Of a DNA stretch of 64,000 bases, positions 46,631 to 57,537 are shown piece after piece. This stretch comes from Panorpa germanica. Its lineage: Eukaryota; Arthropoda; Insecta; Mecoptera; Panorpidae. The first letter of the stretch is position 1. Each line of letters opens with the position of its first letter. The translations under genes and the position numbers were made by a program. The stretch covers positions 186,001 through 250,000 of the forward strand of contig CAVMBN010000183.1 in NCBI GenBank assembly GCA_963678705.1, in the 5' to 3' direction. Below the pieces are notes generated by a model. The model worked only from the letters and a program-made list of their open reading frames with translations. It searched no databases and had not been told where the DNA came from.

Positions 46631-47256
46631 CAATGGGCTTGTGTCCTCATTTTTTAGTGGTCGATTTTTTAATTGTTGATTGAAATTGATGTTAATTAAT
46701 GTGTATTGGCGTGTCTATTTTATTAAACATCTAAATATTAACGGAGATATGTCAATAAAAAGTTTGACTTGTAGTTTTAGCACTAGAAATGGTCGGCCAT
46801 ATTTGAATGACGTGAAATGCATTTTAACGTCAGTTATTTGTTGAGTAGGTCAGTGCTGCGGTAATGTTTTGTAGCCGTTGGTAGTCAAATAATCAAGCCA
46901 AATCAAAGAATAATAAGTATTTATTTTATTTAACCCTGCTAAGGCAGACATAATATTGAAATTTTATTGTTCCTTGAAATAGCTGTAAATAATATTTGAT
47001 ATTTTGATATATAAATACATATAGCAGAGATTTATGAACTGTAAGGTTGGCAGCGATTGTGATGTCACATGCATTTGGAATGTGTACAACGTTTAATCCC
47101 TTTAATAATTAAAAAGACAAAATGATTTTTTTAATTTTTAATATCTAACATATAAGGAGTTATTAAAAAATAATTGAACATTTAAGGTTCTAGTAACCCA
47201 CTTTATCAATATATAGTACACTTTTATAGAAATTAAGACATAGGACACAAGCCCAT
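46631..47256. mobile_element. MITE copy D, complete
   Basis: Best-preserved member: starts AATGGGCTTGTGTCCTC and ends GAGGACACAAGCCCATT-like (ATAGGACACAAGCCCATT), giving 16-17-bp inverted termini, about 626 bp overall. The interior matches copies A and C. No coding capacity. The target duplication is not obvious. Confidence 0.88.
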
Positions 47257-47489
47257 TGTGTAAAATAAATTTAAGCAAGAAAAAAAAAATTTAAAAAAAA
47301 TTATTTTATTATTATTATTTTATATAAATGTGGGTTGCAGGTGAGAAAAACATTTAAAATAGGGCAAATATAATTTAATGTATTGCGGCACTGGTTTAAT
47401 TTTTAGAACTTATACTATAAAAATCATTACTCATGTCTATAAGCAATCAGTTTAATTATGTTAACAGTTTACGTATATTAACATATTTT

Positions 47490-50040
47490 CAGGGCCGTCA
47501 ATAACCTATTGGAGGCCCTGAGCATGTTAGGATAATGGGGCCCCTATGACTTTGACAGAACACTATTTTGTTAGAATAGACAAAGAAACTAGATAAACAA
47601 GGTTAAATATTTATTTTTATTAACAATCACATGAAACAAATAGATAAATGTAATATAGTCCACAAAAGTAACTCTTTTAACATTTACAGTTTAGTGCTTA
47701 AAAATCTATGTTATTTGAAGAAGAACCCTTCTAGATTTCAGATGGGCAAAATCACTTCTTCAAAATCTATGCTTTTTAGCACATCAGATTCTATGGACAT
47801 CAGCGACAAATTGGTTAATCTCTCTTGAAGCATTATACTTCTTAATTCATTTTTAATTCTTTTTAATTTGGAGAAGGAGCGTTCTCCACTGCAGTTAGTT
47901 ACCATCATGCTTAAAAAGATTCTCAATGCGATTTCTACATTTGGAAATGTGTCTTCAATTTTGTTTTCTTTCAAAAGTTGATATATTTTTAATATACAAT
48001 CCTTATTTTCACTGTCATAAATTTTCAAGTATTCTGTTAAATGCAAACATTCTATTTCTAACTCTTTCTCATTAACATCTTCATAATAAAATTCAGCAAA
48101 TTCTTTGCAACTTTGTCTCAACTCTTCAGAATTGAGAGTTTTCAAGCGAAAAAATAAATCAAAACGTTTACTGATATTCTTATACGAACTTAATTGCTGT
48201 TTTAAATGAACGCTGGGGGTATCAATTATGGGAAGAAAGGTTTCTATTTTAAATTTCTCTCTTCCATTCAGTTGGACTGACGGCGCAGAGCCATCAAAAA
48301 AACTCTGGGAAAAACTTCTGCGTTTTGTTCTTTGAGATAGGTCCTTGTAGTCAGATTCCGGGTTTCTTTCTTTGGCAGACGATTCGAAGTAATTAAATTT
48401 ATCCCTAAGGTTAATAATAAAATTATCAAGTGAAGTAAACATATTAGTTACTACGTCCTGTGTTATTGTTTCTTTCTGAAGATAATTACTTATTTTGTCT
48501 ATTCTTTCCAATATACAGTTCCAACTTTCCGTTAGTATAATATATTCTAGTTTTTTCATTTTTCTGGATAAACTAAGGGCTTCGTCTCTAGTTTCTCGTA
48601 CCTGTTCTGTATCTTTTGCGATGGATATCAAAGCTTCTATAACTTGTTCATGACCTTCATGCAAAGCGCTTACTGCATCTGCTTGGGCTGACCATCTGGT
48701 TTGTGAAAGACTTTTAACAACTTTTTTTGAACCTAAATGTTCTGTCAATATATTCCATCGATGAGTAGAGCCCAAAAAAAAGTTGTACACTTTCTAAACC
48801 ATTTCAAAAAGCTTTGTTGCCTCCGATACACACCCAGCAGCATGTACACCTACTAAGTTTAATGAATGTCCCGCACATGGTACAAAGGTGGCAAATTCAC
48901 ATTTCTCCTTGATTCTTGCTTGTAGACCAGTATACTTCCCTGACATATTTGAAGCATTGTCGTAGCTTTGTCCTCTACAATCTTTTATGGGATTATCATG
49001 GTTATCTAGAAAATTCAAGATGGTTTCCGGTAAGTACCCAGATTTATGCTCTATAATAGGTATAAACTTCAGAAACCTTTCAACAAGTTTTCAAAAAGTT
49101 AGCTGGTCAACATGAGACAGATCAAGCGTACTATCAACACTAATGGAAAAATATTTTGCTAATTTAACCTCATTTATAATTTTTTTTAGAACCTGTTTTC
49201 CCATTACGTCAATAAACTCGTTACAAATATTCGCTGATAAATAAGAAATGTTACCTTTTCCAGGATTCCCAAATTTTTTTTAATGATCTGCTATAAATGG
49301 ATCGAATTCACTCAATAATTCCACACATCCCAAATAATTTCCATTATTAGGAGATCCTAGGATTTCATTGTCACCGCGAAACGAAAGCCCTCTCGATGCC
49401 AAAAATTTTACAACAGCTACAATCCGTTTAAGTACATTTTTCCAATAATCCACTTCTTTTTGATGTTGAGATAATAAGTCAATATCTACTCTACCAACCG
49501 CTTTACTTCGTGCTAGATAAGTCATCATAGATTGTTTATGTGCTGAGCTATTTTCATGTGCCAAAATTATGTGATTAATGTGCTTCCAATCATTACATCC
49601 ACTCGAAGAGCATTCAGAAAACACATCAGAAAAACAAAATACAGACTTTTTGGATGGCGAGTACAACAACTATTTTCTTTCGACGCTTTCATTGTTCTTC
49701 AATTTGCGAATAAATAATGCTTTGTTGAAATACCTAGTTACTGATTTATTACCATCTTTGTAGGTTCTGGATGTATCGGAAAAGTCAGAATCTTAATTTT
49801 GAAAATATGCAGATCCCTTACGAATCAATATTTCCCCTATTTTTTCTGTAAAATTTTCATGAAAATAATCGGCGAGATCGTGTGATATTTCTTCCGGGTT
49901 GGAAAACTGTTGTTGTTCTACTGACACAGTTGTCGCTATTTGTGAAATCACCGAATTTGTTGCTCTTTCGTTATAGGGACGGTCGCTTTCTGATTCAATG
50001 TCTGTTCCAAAGTTAGTGGAAATTGTTGAAGAACATAAAT
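47490..50040 (-). mobile_element. hAT-superfamily transposon relic
   Basis: Left terminus CAGGGCCGTCAATAACC is a typical hAT inverted-repeat start (CAGGGCCG). The transposase follows on the minus strand. A matching right terminus (CGGCCCTG) is not found near 50040-50200, where the sequence passes into Polinton capsid DNA, so the right end is lost or diverged. Confidence 0.7.
47738..50035 (-). pseudogene. hAT / ZMYM1-like transposase
   Basis: From about 50035: an acidic N-terminal region; a TTF-type zinc finger (LLYSPSKKSVFCFSDVF, DWKHINHIILAHENSSAH); the DUF4371/catalytic region (YFSISVDSTLDLSHVDQL; GQSYDNASNMSGKYTGLQAR; FVPCAGHSLNLVGVHAAGC); and the C-terminal hAT dimerisation domain (LRIFLSMMVTNCSGERSFSK, LKRIKNELRSIM). 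In-frame stops near 49791, 49665 (TAG where Trp is expected), 49280, 49095 and 48793. About 760 codons in total, near normal size for the family. The gene type is often annotated in hosts as zinc finger MYM-type protein 1-like. Confidence 0.88.
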
Positions 50041-50159
50041 TTGTGTGATATTAATAATGATACATTTAAAAATACTTCTTTTATTTGCTTATCAGATATT
50101 TCTTTAAATTCGCTGTTGTGTTTTATCGCTCTAGAATCACCCATGTTTAACCTTAAATA

Positions 50160-50380
50160 TTCTTGAATATCCTCCAATTCATATAGCCCACCGGTATTGT
50201 AACAACTTTACCATCTCCATAATAAAATTTATTGTTTGTATCATCAATGTTTGGTATTGAATTAAATGTTTGAAAGTCTACTATTCCCAATTCATAAGAT
50301 TCATTATATAAATCTATTGGTGGAAAAATATCAGCACTTAAAATGGATTTATTTCCAATAATTGTAAATGGCATCGACAT
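50160..50380 (-). pseudogene. Polinton capsid protein, N-terminal fragment
   Basis: Begins at an ATG (50380): MSMPFTIIGNKSILSAD, then IVDFQTFNSIPNIDDTNNKF and KVVTIPVG. This is the recognisable N-terminus of a Polinton jelly-roll capsid protein as I remember the family. A frameshift near 50198 separates it from YELEDIQEYLRLN, after which homology ends. About 90% of the protein is missing. Confidence 0.7.
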
Positions 50381-50475
50381 TATTTTTTATTTAAAAATCC
50401 TTTTACGATAAGCTTAGTAAAAGTAATAACAAATTAAAAATAAAACTTATGTATTTATAGCAATATGTTATTTAT

Positions 50476-50860
50476 TATAAATATTAGAATTTGAAATATA
50501 AAAATGTAAGCATAAATGCCCACAATTTACAGTATTAAATTTTTAAAATCTATTATAGTTATATTGAATAGTATTATTGTTAAAGTATTGAATTGCTTCT
50601 ATTGGTGGTTGAAGGTTACTAAAACTATCAAAATATAAAATATTTTTATTTCTTTTTATGTAAGCTACCCAATGTGTTCCTGCTGATGTCTTATTATCTA
50701 AATTTATTATACCACTTTCATTTATATACATTTTTGTCGGCAAATCATTTCTCATGAAAACCCCTCTAAAAAGAGGGATATTCAATTTCTTGGCATATTT
50801 TCTTAAATCAACATCAGTAAGGGCTCGTTCAGGTAGCTTTAACAAAAGTTTTTTGGATAT
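50476..50860 (-). pseudogene. Polinton adenovirus-type cysteine protease
   Basis: Frame LKLPERALTDVDLRKYAKKL from about 50860, then GVFMRNDLP. Catalytic His is in SAGTHWVAYIKR and the acidic residue in ILYFDSFSNLQPP. After an in-frame TAA near 50543 the frame continues with TVNCGHLCLHFY, which carries the catalytic Cys. The whole catalytic set is therefore present but split by one stop. In Polintons this enzyme processes capsid proteins during virion assembly. It lies directly after the glycine-rich ORF. Confidence 0.85.
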
Positions 50861-51150
50861 GGATTAATATATAATCCTAACCCTTTTTTATATGGTTTTA
50901 AATAAATACCTTTGCCAGATTTTCCAATAGCAATTGCCTCCATAGTTTTGTTATGTTTTTGAGATTCTTCTAACATTTTCTTTGCATCCTTTGCCTCATT
51001 TATTGCTTTTGCAACACCTGCAACACCACCGGCCAATCCACCAATGGCTGATAATCCCGCAAATAATGGAATTAGAAAAGGTAGAAAACCACCTACTTTT
51101 GGTATAGGAATTACTCGTAGTTTGTAACCTTTAAATTTAGATTTTTTATT
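50839..51150 (-). pseudogene. Polinton glycine-rich small membrane-active protein
   Basis: Frame from about 51150: KVGGFLPFLIPLFAGLSAIG (hydrophobic, Gly-rich), GGLAGGVAGVAKAINEAKDA, then a charged helix and repeats GKGIYLKPYKKGLGLY. It sits between the PLA2-like ORF and the protease, the position of a minor capsid/penton-base-associated protein in Polintons. Membrane activity is an inference from the hydrophobic N-terminus. No upstream Met was fixed with certainty. Confidence 0.6.
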
Positions 51151-51153
51151 AAT

Positions 51154-51668
51154 TTAAGATTTTGCTGCTTTTGAAGTAATCTTGATAGCATTTGATACAC
51201 TTTTAGAATTATCAAGGTTAATTAAATTATTTTTTAGTGCACTACGAGCATTTACGACGGCTTTTTGAAATGCTGCCATACTATGCTTTGCATCTCCTCT
51301 ATCCTTTACTTTCCTTTTTTTATTTTTTTTTATTCGTTTTAACCCCATACCAAGTTTGGTTTTTATATTCATGATATTAGCAACAAGTAATGATGCTAAA
51401 CGTTCACTTAACTTTCAGTTTTATCAGCTGCTTGTCTTTTACTTAAATCTTTGTATCGGTGATATGCAATGTCATGTTCTTTGCAAGCTGAATCCAATGC
51501 ATTAATTCCTTGATCTCCTCGGTTTAAACGTTCTATTAAATGTGTTCCAGGACCGCAATAGTTGTATCTAGGCAAGTGCAACTCAAAAGGTAAATTATTG
51601 ATTAATTTATCAATAAGTCCATCACCTTTCTTTACTTTTATCATACTGACCAGAGTATGTGATATCAT
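51154..51668 (-). pseudogene. Polinton phospholipase A2-like minor capsid protein
   Basis: The first part (51668-51408; natural start probably the ATG of MIKVKKGDG) has the calcium-loop YNYCGPGT and the catalytic motif DSACKEHDIAY, i.e. D-x-x-C-x-x-H-D as in parvovirus VP1 PLA2 domains. After a frameshift and probable small deletion at about 51400 comes a very basic tail (GLKRIKKNKKRKVKDRG), a likely nuclear-localisation or DNA-binding region. PLA2 domains of this kind help parvoviruses leave the endosome; a similar role here is inference. Confidence 0.82.
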
Positions 51669-51758
51669 CCAATTTTATACTTTATAATATTTTCATATAT
51701 AACGATTAAATATTTAAAACCGTATTTTATTAGTTTATAACACATGCTTGGTTAAACA

Positions 51759-52460
51759 ATGAAGTTTATAAAGCAAAAACAAACTCTTTCTTTAAAAAAT
51801 ATTGATAATCAAAGTAATAATTACACTAATAATTCAAAACATGGATCACTATTACCAAATGACATTAGATGCATTATTTGAGAACCATCAAACTGTGGAA
51901 AAACTAATGTTATGTTTAATCTAATTGAACATCCAAATGGGTTGCGATTTAAAAATATATACATTTATTCAAAATCTTTATATCAACAAAAATATTAAAT
52001 ATTACAACAAATTATAAAGAATATTAATGGTATGGGATACTATACATACACTGACAATGAAGAGATTATCAGGCCTGAAGATGCTAGTCCAAATTCTATA
52101 TTCATATTTGATGATGTTGCTTGCGATAAACAAAATAATATTCGAAATTTTTTTAGCATGGGCCATCATAATTTGATAGAATTTTTCTATTTGTGTCAGA
52201 CTTACAGCAAAATTCCAAAGCAATTAATACAAAATAATACTAATTTTATTATAATATTCAAGCAAGATGATTTAAATTTAAAGCACATATATGATGATCA
52301 TGGTAACTTTGACTTTCCGAGTTTTCTAGAGTTTAAACAAGTTTGTAATTTATGTTGGGATTCAAATAAAAATTCCTTTATGGTAATAGATAAAAATAGT
52401 GGCTTAAATAAAGGGCGATACAGAAAAAGATTTGATATGTTTTTAGATATAACCAAGTAA
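51759..52460 (+). pseudogene. Polinton FtsK/HerA-type packaging ATPase
   Basis: Starts at ATG 51759. Walker A reads EPSNCGKTNVM at about residue 42, directly preceded by an in-frame TGA (51879-51881) where the family has Gly or Ile. Walker B is NSIFIFDDVACD, followed by FFSMGHHNLIEFFYLCQTY and the C-terminal RYRKRFDMFLDI. A second stop (TAA, 51996-51998) follows. Length about 234 codons, normal for the family. It would pump DNA into capsids. A 90-bp scrap of the same gene lies at 63637-63723. Confidence 0.9.
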
Positions 52461-52544
52461 CCTTTACAATAATAATCAGTGTTGAGGTAACCATCTTAAT
52501 AATAACATACGCACCCACATATTTATATCAACGTAATTCTAATA

Positions 52545-52640
52545 AACGTTTAAGTTAAGTTCAAATTACGTTTAAATTACGTTTAAGTTACGATCAAATT
52601 ACGTTAAATTACGTTAGGTTTACGTTTAAGTTGTATAAAG
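52545..52640 (+). repeat. Short-period repeat of AAATTACGTTTA type
   Basis: At least seven degenerate copies of a roughly 12-bp unit (TTCAAATTACG, TTTAAATTACG, TTTAAGTTACG, ATCAAATTACG, TTAAATTACG). It lies between the packaging ATPase and the next ORF. Possibly promoter-proximal; function unknown. Confidence 0.7.
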
Positions 52641-52694
52641 TTTGCATGTAACATTCTTTAAATCAAAGAAGCGTGCAAAAAATATTGTGGTTAA

Positions 52695-53880
52695 AATAAA
52701 GACTCCTTCTACTAGATTTAAAAAAAGGTATAGTTAACCTTAAATAATAAGCAATACGACTAATGATGAAGATAAAAAATTAACACGCGATATTATTAAA
52801 TAAAGCAATTCTATAAGACAAAAGTATCTTGCATTAAAACTAAAGGAATCTGAGGCACAAAGGTACCTTGACAAACAGCTTGAACCAATAACTACACTAC
52901 TAAACATACTAGCTAATAAAAGTGCTTCCAACATTAAATTAGTGCAACCAATCAAACAAGATATTGATACAAAACCGTATGATTTCAAGGTTGAAACAAT
53001 TAAATCTTAATTAAATAACATGTTAAAAGAACCACTAGACACTACATTTATACCATAACAGCAAAATGATTTAACATCATAACATAACATCGTCAGTTAG
53101 ATGATGAGGTTTTTGAATCAAATGAACCCTTAGAATATAGTAGAGTACATGATCCAAACTTATTTAAGGCATCTAAAGAACTGTCTGATATTAAAGAAAA
53201 TCTTAAAAAGCAAGTTGATAAATACGCCTTTCAAAATTTAATTGATTTTAATAGGCGTGAAGGTGATCCTAATATATTTGATAACATATTTGGTATAAAT
53301 TTAGAAGACGGTAATTTAATACTGGGAAAAACACTGGTTACGTTTGATAAAGAGGGTATAATAATAGGAGATAAAAAATATAAATCATCTCCTGGATTAT
53401 ATGAATTGCTTTTTAAAATAGTTCCAAGCGCAAATATTTATAGTGATGAAGATTTAGAGGACTACAAAACAATTTTAACTGATACTAATGCACATAGAAC
53501 ATTATATTTGCCTAATGGTAAAATTAAATCTAGCAAAGGTATAAAATACAAAAAAATTATATCGTTATTATTTCCTCCTCAAACAAAATTAAGTTCCCTA
53601 GCGTCTTCAACACCATATTCTTCAGAAAAATTGCAAAACGTTCGATAAAGACTTTTGCAGCGTACGTCCTCAGTTGATTTACCAAATGATAAACTATAAT
53701 CCAAATTATATAAATTTCAATAAAAATCCAAAAGATTACATTTATTGGGATAATCCAAACGAATTAGTTGATAGACTAAGAAGTCTACTAATTAGTTTAA
53801 AAACGGCTGGCAATACATCACATGACAATGAAATTATTTCAATAGTTGAAGAAATAAAAGAAGCTAATATTATTATATAA
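52695..53880 (+). pseudogene. Polinton-associated ORF (DUF8207-like)
   Basis: Three frames in succession. 52695-53040: TPSTRFKKRYS, KYLALKLKESEAQRYLDK. 53103-53648: DKYAFQNLIDFNRREGDP, INLEDGNLILGKTLVTFD, YKSSPGLYELLFKIVP, DLEDYKTILTDTNAHR. 53674-53880: YIYWDNPNELVDRLRSLL, TSHDNEIISIVEEIKEA. The pattern (index-like repeats, GLYELL, TNAHR, then WDdPNELVdRLr) is recurrent in insect Polintons and resembles DUF8207. Function unknown. At least two frameshifts and several stops. Confidence 0.7.
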
Positions 53881-53936
53881 ATACTTAAACACATTCCCTT
53901 CTTTTTCATTAATTTATAACTACTCATGTAAGAAAC

Positions 53937-54164
53937 ATGACTATTAACAAATTTGGAGTACACATACATAAGAAAAAAATAACTCGGCACGAAACAGTAT
54001 CAAAAAATGATTTAATTGTTATAGATAGACGTTTAAAAGCTGCAGAGAAAGATATTCATGATGCTTATATTAATAACTTTCAAAACTTTATTGAACTAAA
54101 TAAAAAAATTGCAACATTAATTACAGAATTAAAAGCAAAACACAGTTTAGATATTAGTTCTTGA
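53937..54164 (+). CDS. Small Polinton ORF, helical
   Basis: Intact 75-residue frame beginning MTINKFGVHIHKKK, followed by a predicted long helix rich in Lys, Asp and Asn (RRLKAAEKDIHDAYINNF). It sits in a conserved slot between the DUF8207-like ORF and the integrase. Recognised only as a recurrent Polinton small ORF. It is the one gene of this copy without a visible break. Confidence 0.55.
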   Translation: MTINKFGVHIHKKKITRHETVSKNDLIVIDRRLKAAEKDIHDAYINNFQNFIELNKKIATLITELKAKHSLDISS

Positions 54165-54189
54165 TAAATTTTGTGTAATAATAATAAGT

Positions 54190-55119
54190 ATGAGCAAAAC
54201 ATAAACAAGAATAATTAATGAGTTACATAAACCTGCGCGTAAAAACTATAAGCGTAGACATGTAATCATAAAAGGTCTAAATGATAGCTGGCAAGCCGAT
54301 TTAGTAAAAATGATTTCGTATGAAAAAGAAAACAAAGGTTACAAGTATTTACTCACAGTAATTGATATATTTTCTAAATATGCATGGGCAGTTCCAGTAA
54401 AATCAAAATCTGCAAAAAACGTTACCGTTGCATTTGAAAATATTTTATTAAAAAATAAAAATAAGGTTCCGAAAAACTTACAAACAGATAACGGAAAGGA
54501 ATTTTATAACACTGAATTTATATAAGTAACAAATTATCATAGCATAAATCATTATAGTACATTTAGTAATATGAAAGCATCGATTGTTGAAACATTTAAT
54601 AGAACTCTAAAAATTGCCATGTGGAAAGATTTTAGTATAAAAGGCAACTATAATTGGATTAATAACATTGATGCACTTGTTAACAAATATAATAATTTGC
54701 ATCATTCAACAATTAATATGAAGCCATCTCAAGTATCAATAAAAATTGAAAAAAAATTATTAGGAAATGTATGCAATAGGATATAAAGGGTCGGTTTAAG
54801 TCGCTATAAAGTTGGAGATTATGTTCGCTTAAGCAAAACCAAATCATTATTTGCAATAGGGTATACTCCTAACTGGGGTACCGAAATATTTACTATATCA
54901 AAAGTGCAACTAACTAGTCCAGTCACATATATACTTAATGATTCTCTTGGCCAATCAATTGCAGGCGCGATTTGCGAACAAGAACTACAAAAAACAAAAT
55001 ATCTAGATATATATCTAGTTGAGAAAGTTAAACAGAAAAAAGGAAAAATAGTTTTTGTAAAGTGGTTAGGTTTAGATAAATCTCATAACAGTTGGATAAA
55101 TGCTAATAATTTTGTATAA
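54190..55119 (+). pseudogene. Polinton retroviral-type integrase with chromodomain
   Basis: About 310 codons in one frame with three TAA codons (54202, 54523, 54784). rve core: first Asp in SWQADLVKM, second in LQTDNGKEFYN, Glu in KASIVETFNRTL. The C-terminal chromodomain is YLVEKVKQKKGKIVFVKWLG with LDKSHNSWINANNF. The DDE triad is preserved. This enzyme inserts Polinton DNA; chromodomains may guide it to chromatin marks (known for chromoviral integrases, inferred here). Confidence 0.92.
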
Positions 55120-55212
55120 CATTTTAAATAAATAATACTACTGGTTATTATAAATATGTATTTATTTTACATTAAAAATATACTTATAACAATAAATCGC
55201 TATCACTTAAAT

Positions 55213-56105
55213 TATTGAATCCTCAAGGCAAGGTACTGTTTTTTATAATACACCGTTTATCATCAAAAGGACTTAAATCAATTTTTGTTTGCTTAATAGA
55301 GTACACATTATGCAATTTTGAAACTATTCCTCTCTGAGTACAATTTTTTTCATTTAAAGTTCTCAAACAATTTTCATAATCTTCAAAAGAAATATGGTTT
55401 TTCATTACACTTGTCTTTATTCCTTTTATTTTTTTTATAATGTCATTATTATTAACTTTTATTGTATACATTTTCGATGTTAGTCCTATAAAGTGAGTTA
55501 TAATTTTACCGTTATTTTCATCCTTCATCAAACCCAATTTCTTTTTTTTTTACACGGGGAATATTATATTGATTATTTTCTTTATAATCACTTGTATCAA
55601 ACTTATTTATATCCCGTTTTATAGTTTCATAAATATCTGATGTAATAATTTCATATATTAACGAGTCAGTATCAATATATAATAACTTTAAATTATTATT
55701 AAAAAATTCTTTTTGCATATAATTGTAATGACAATCATACATTACTGTTTTAGATAAATCTAATATTGAAAAGCCAACATATATAGGTTTATTAAATGTA
55801 ATATTAGTTTTTAAAAGTTCAATAGCCACAACATTTTTATTAAAAATTGTTCGGCTATGAAAATTAGGTCGTGCTTTTAAACTTTTTACTCCATATCGAC
55901 CACCCCATTTTGTTTTTAATTTTATATCACGATGTTTTCTAACATTTTCTATTGTCTTACCAAATACACTATTATTCATTAATTTATACAAGTTTTTTTT
56001 AAAATAATTGGTAGCCATTTTTCTTTTTTCTGTATTTAAATCGATATAGTTTTCTAGCCACGGTGATTGACTAAATTTTAAAACTCGATGTATTTTTGAT
56101 ACTTT
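55213..56105 (-). pseudogene. Polinton DNA polymerase B, C-terminal part (copy 1)
   Basis: Starts abruptly at about 56105 ([17 protein letters not shown]) with [28 protein letters not shown], the TLMYD-like [11 protein letters not shown], and palm motif [12 protein letters not shown] near 55670. A frameshift at the T9 run (about 55541-55552) separates it from [20 protein letters not shown]. The exonuclease and terminal-protein regions are absent. In Polintons this protein-primed polymerase replicates the element. Confidence 0.9.
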
Positions 56106-56144
56106 GCTTTAAATTACTATACTAAATTATAAGGTTAGTAGGGC

Positions 56145-56640
56145 TGGTTCTAGGACAGTTTAGAAGTTGAGTTGGAAATTATTGGTGGTGGGGATGCATT
56201 TAGGTCACGATATGCAGAGGGGGCGTGGCTAGACTTGGAAGAATGTAAAAGGGGGTAAGGGTGGGGTAAGGAGTGAGGTGGCGTGGCTAGACAATGTTGG
56301 GGGCAATAGTGGGGTAATATGAAAGAGTGAGATAGCGATATTAATTATTACGTGTGTGTGTTAGTATTGGCGTAATTATTGCATTCGTTATGTTAATGTC
56401 AATTATGTTCGTGTCCTAGTAGAAGATGATGACGTCATTACAGCTTTTAACTGTTGGTACATTCTCTACAATACCCAAGGTTATGAGTGAGAAAGCAATA
56501 GTGGTAAAGAGTGAGATACCGATATTAATTCTTATGTTTGATTTGTTATTGGTTATAAGATTATGACGTTGTAGATGCAAAAGTGTTAGTTATATGTTAT
56601 AATGACGTTATATTACACATGGTGGGAATATTTTCCAAAC
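56145..56640. repeat. Unclassified repeat family, copy 2
   Basis: Homologous to 45604-46060, same orientation, with extra GGGGGCGTGGCTAGAC-type tandem segments at about 56215-56300. It begins within about 40 bp of the PolB truncation point, so it may be the insertion that removed the rest of copy 1. Confidence 0.8.
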
Positions 56641-57189
56641 GTCGACAAATTTTTTTGTTATACATTTCATGTTTTAGTTAAATGTAGAGGGCCGGATTGG
56701 GTATTGTTGTATTAGATTATTTATTTAAGTATACTAAAAGTTATAATATACGTACATTACATACGTACAATATAAGTACATTAGGTAGCGGTTTGATCCA
56801 TATGTATGAGGCTATATAGGTTGTGGATAATAGTAGAATCACAATTAGCTAAACCAAAAGCTCTAACTTAAGTTGAAACATACTTTTTAAAATAAAACTG
56901 CTCGAAGGGTCGGGGCCCCCGAGAATTTTATTTATTTTGAATGCGCGGGGATGATAGAATTAAGAATTGATAGTCTGATGGTAAATATATTATAGTATTA
57001 AATAAGTAAAGTGCTACCCTGTTAAATTTAGAAACCAACATCAGCCCGAAAGACGTCATTGAAGTTGTAAAAGCATTGATTGGTATCAAGTTTTGTTGTA
57101 TTGCTACCCACATCGCAAATTGAACATAGCTCGGGGTATTTGTGTTCATACATTATTCTTATGCAAAGCGGGGAACTACTGTATTTAAA
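56641..57189. other. Non-coding interval
   Basis: No gene recognised. A GC-rich spot, GGTCGGGGCCCCCGAG at about 56907, stands out in AT-rich sequence. A 73-codon minus-strand open stretch (56928-57149) has no recognisable features. Confidence 0.4.
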
Positions 57190-57467
57190 ATATAAGTTCT
57201 GATGATGAGTGCAGTGATTTTGAAAGTGATATTACTGGGTCCAACGATGAAATAGAGTTTATAAATGGTACTGAAGAAACTGTGTATAGTTATATTTCAG
57301 ACTCTGTCTGTGAAGAAGTCGCCATTGGTCATGAGGAAATTTATATATCTGACTGTGAAAATATTTCAAATTTAGATTCAGATTGTGAATTGATTGAAGA
57401 AACTGTTGATATATCTGACGATAACAACGAAATCATAGAAATCGTTGACTCTGAAGAAGAAGGTTAG
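57190..57467 (+). CDS. Acidic protein with SIM-like repeats, fragment or exon
   Basis: Open frame from about 57190 (SSDDECSDFESDITGSND) to TAG at 57467. A Met lies at 57282 but coding-like sequence begins upstream of it, so the true start is uncertain. Asp/Glu/Ser rich, with CEEVAIGHEEIYISD and a C-terminal hydrophobic-acidic pattern DDNNEIIEIVDSEEEG. The IGHEEI motif and the D-D-N-x-x-I-E-I-[LV]-D-S-[DE] pattern recur in the protein at 60893-61249, so the two are paralogues. Family unknown to me. Confidence 0.5.
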
Positions 57468-57537
57468 TCAGTGATTATAGAAAAGTACTAAAATTGGAAG
57501 TGATTGATTGTATTAAGATTAAGTTAAGCGTATTTTT

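Larger units (their letters stand above)
50160..56110. mobile_element. Polinton/Maverick, copy 1 (truncated at both ends)
   Basis: A cluster of genes diagnostic of Polintons: capsid fragment, adenovirus-type protease, glycine-rich minor protein and PLA2-like protein on the minus strand; packaging ATPase, capsid-region ORF, small ORF and retroviral-type integrase on the plus strand; and the C-terminal half of protein-primed DNA polymerase B on the minus strand. The left end is cut in the capsid gene by hAT sequence, the right end within PolB at about 56110. No terminal inverted repeats found. Nearly every gene has stops or frameshifts. Confidence 0.9.

Noticed and set aside
45604-56640. The repeat pair as terminal inverted repeats of Polinton copy 1.
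   Set aside because: Both copies have the same orientation, and the left copy lies outside the hAT and MITE sequences.
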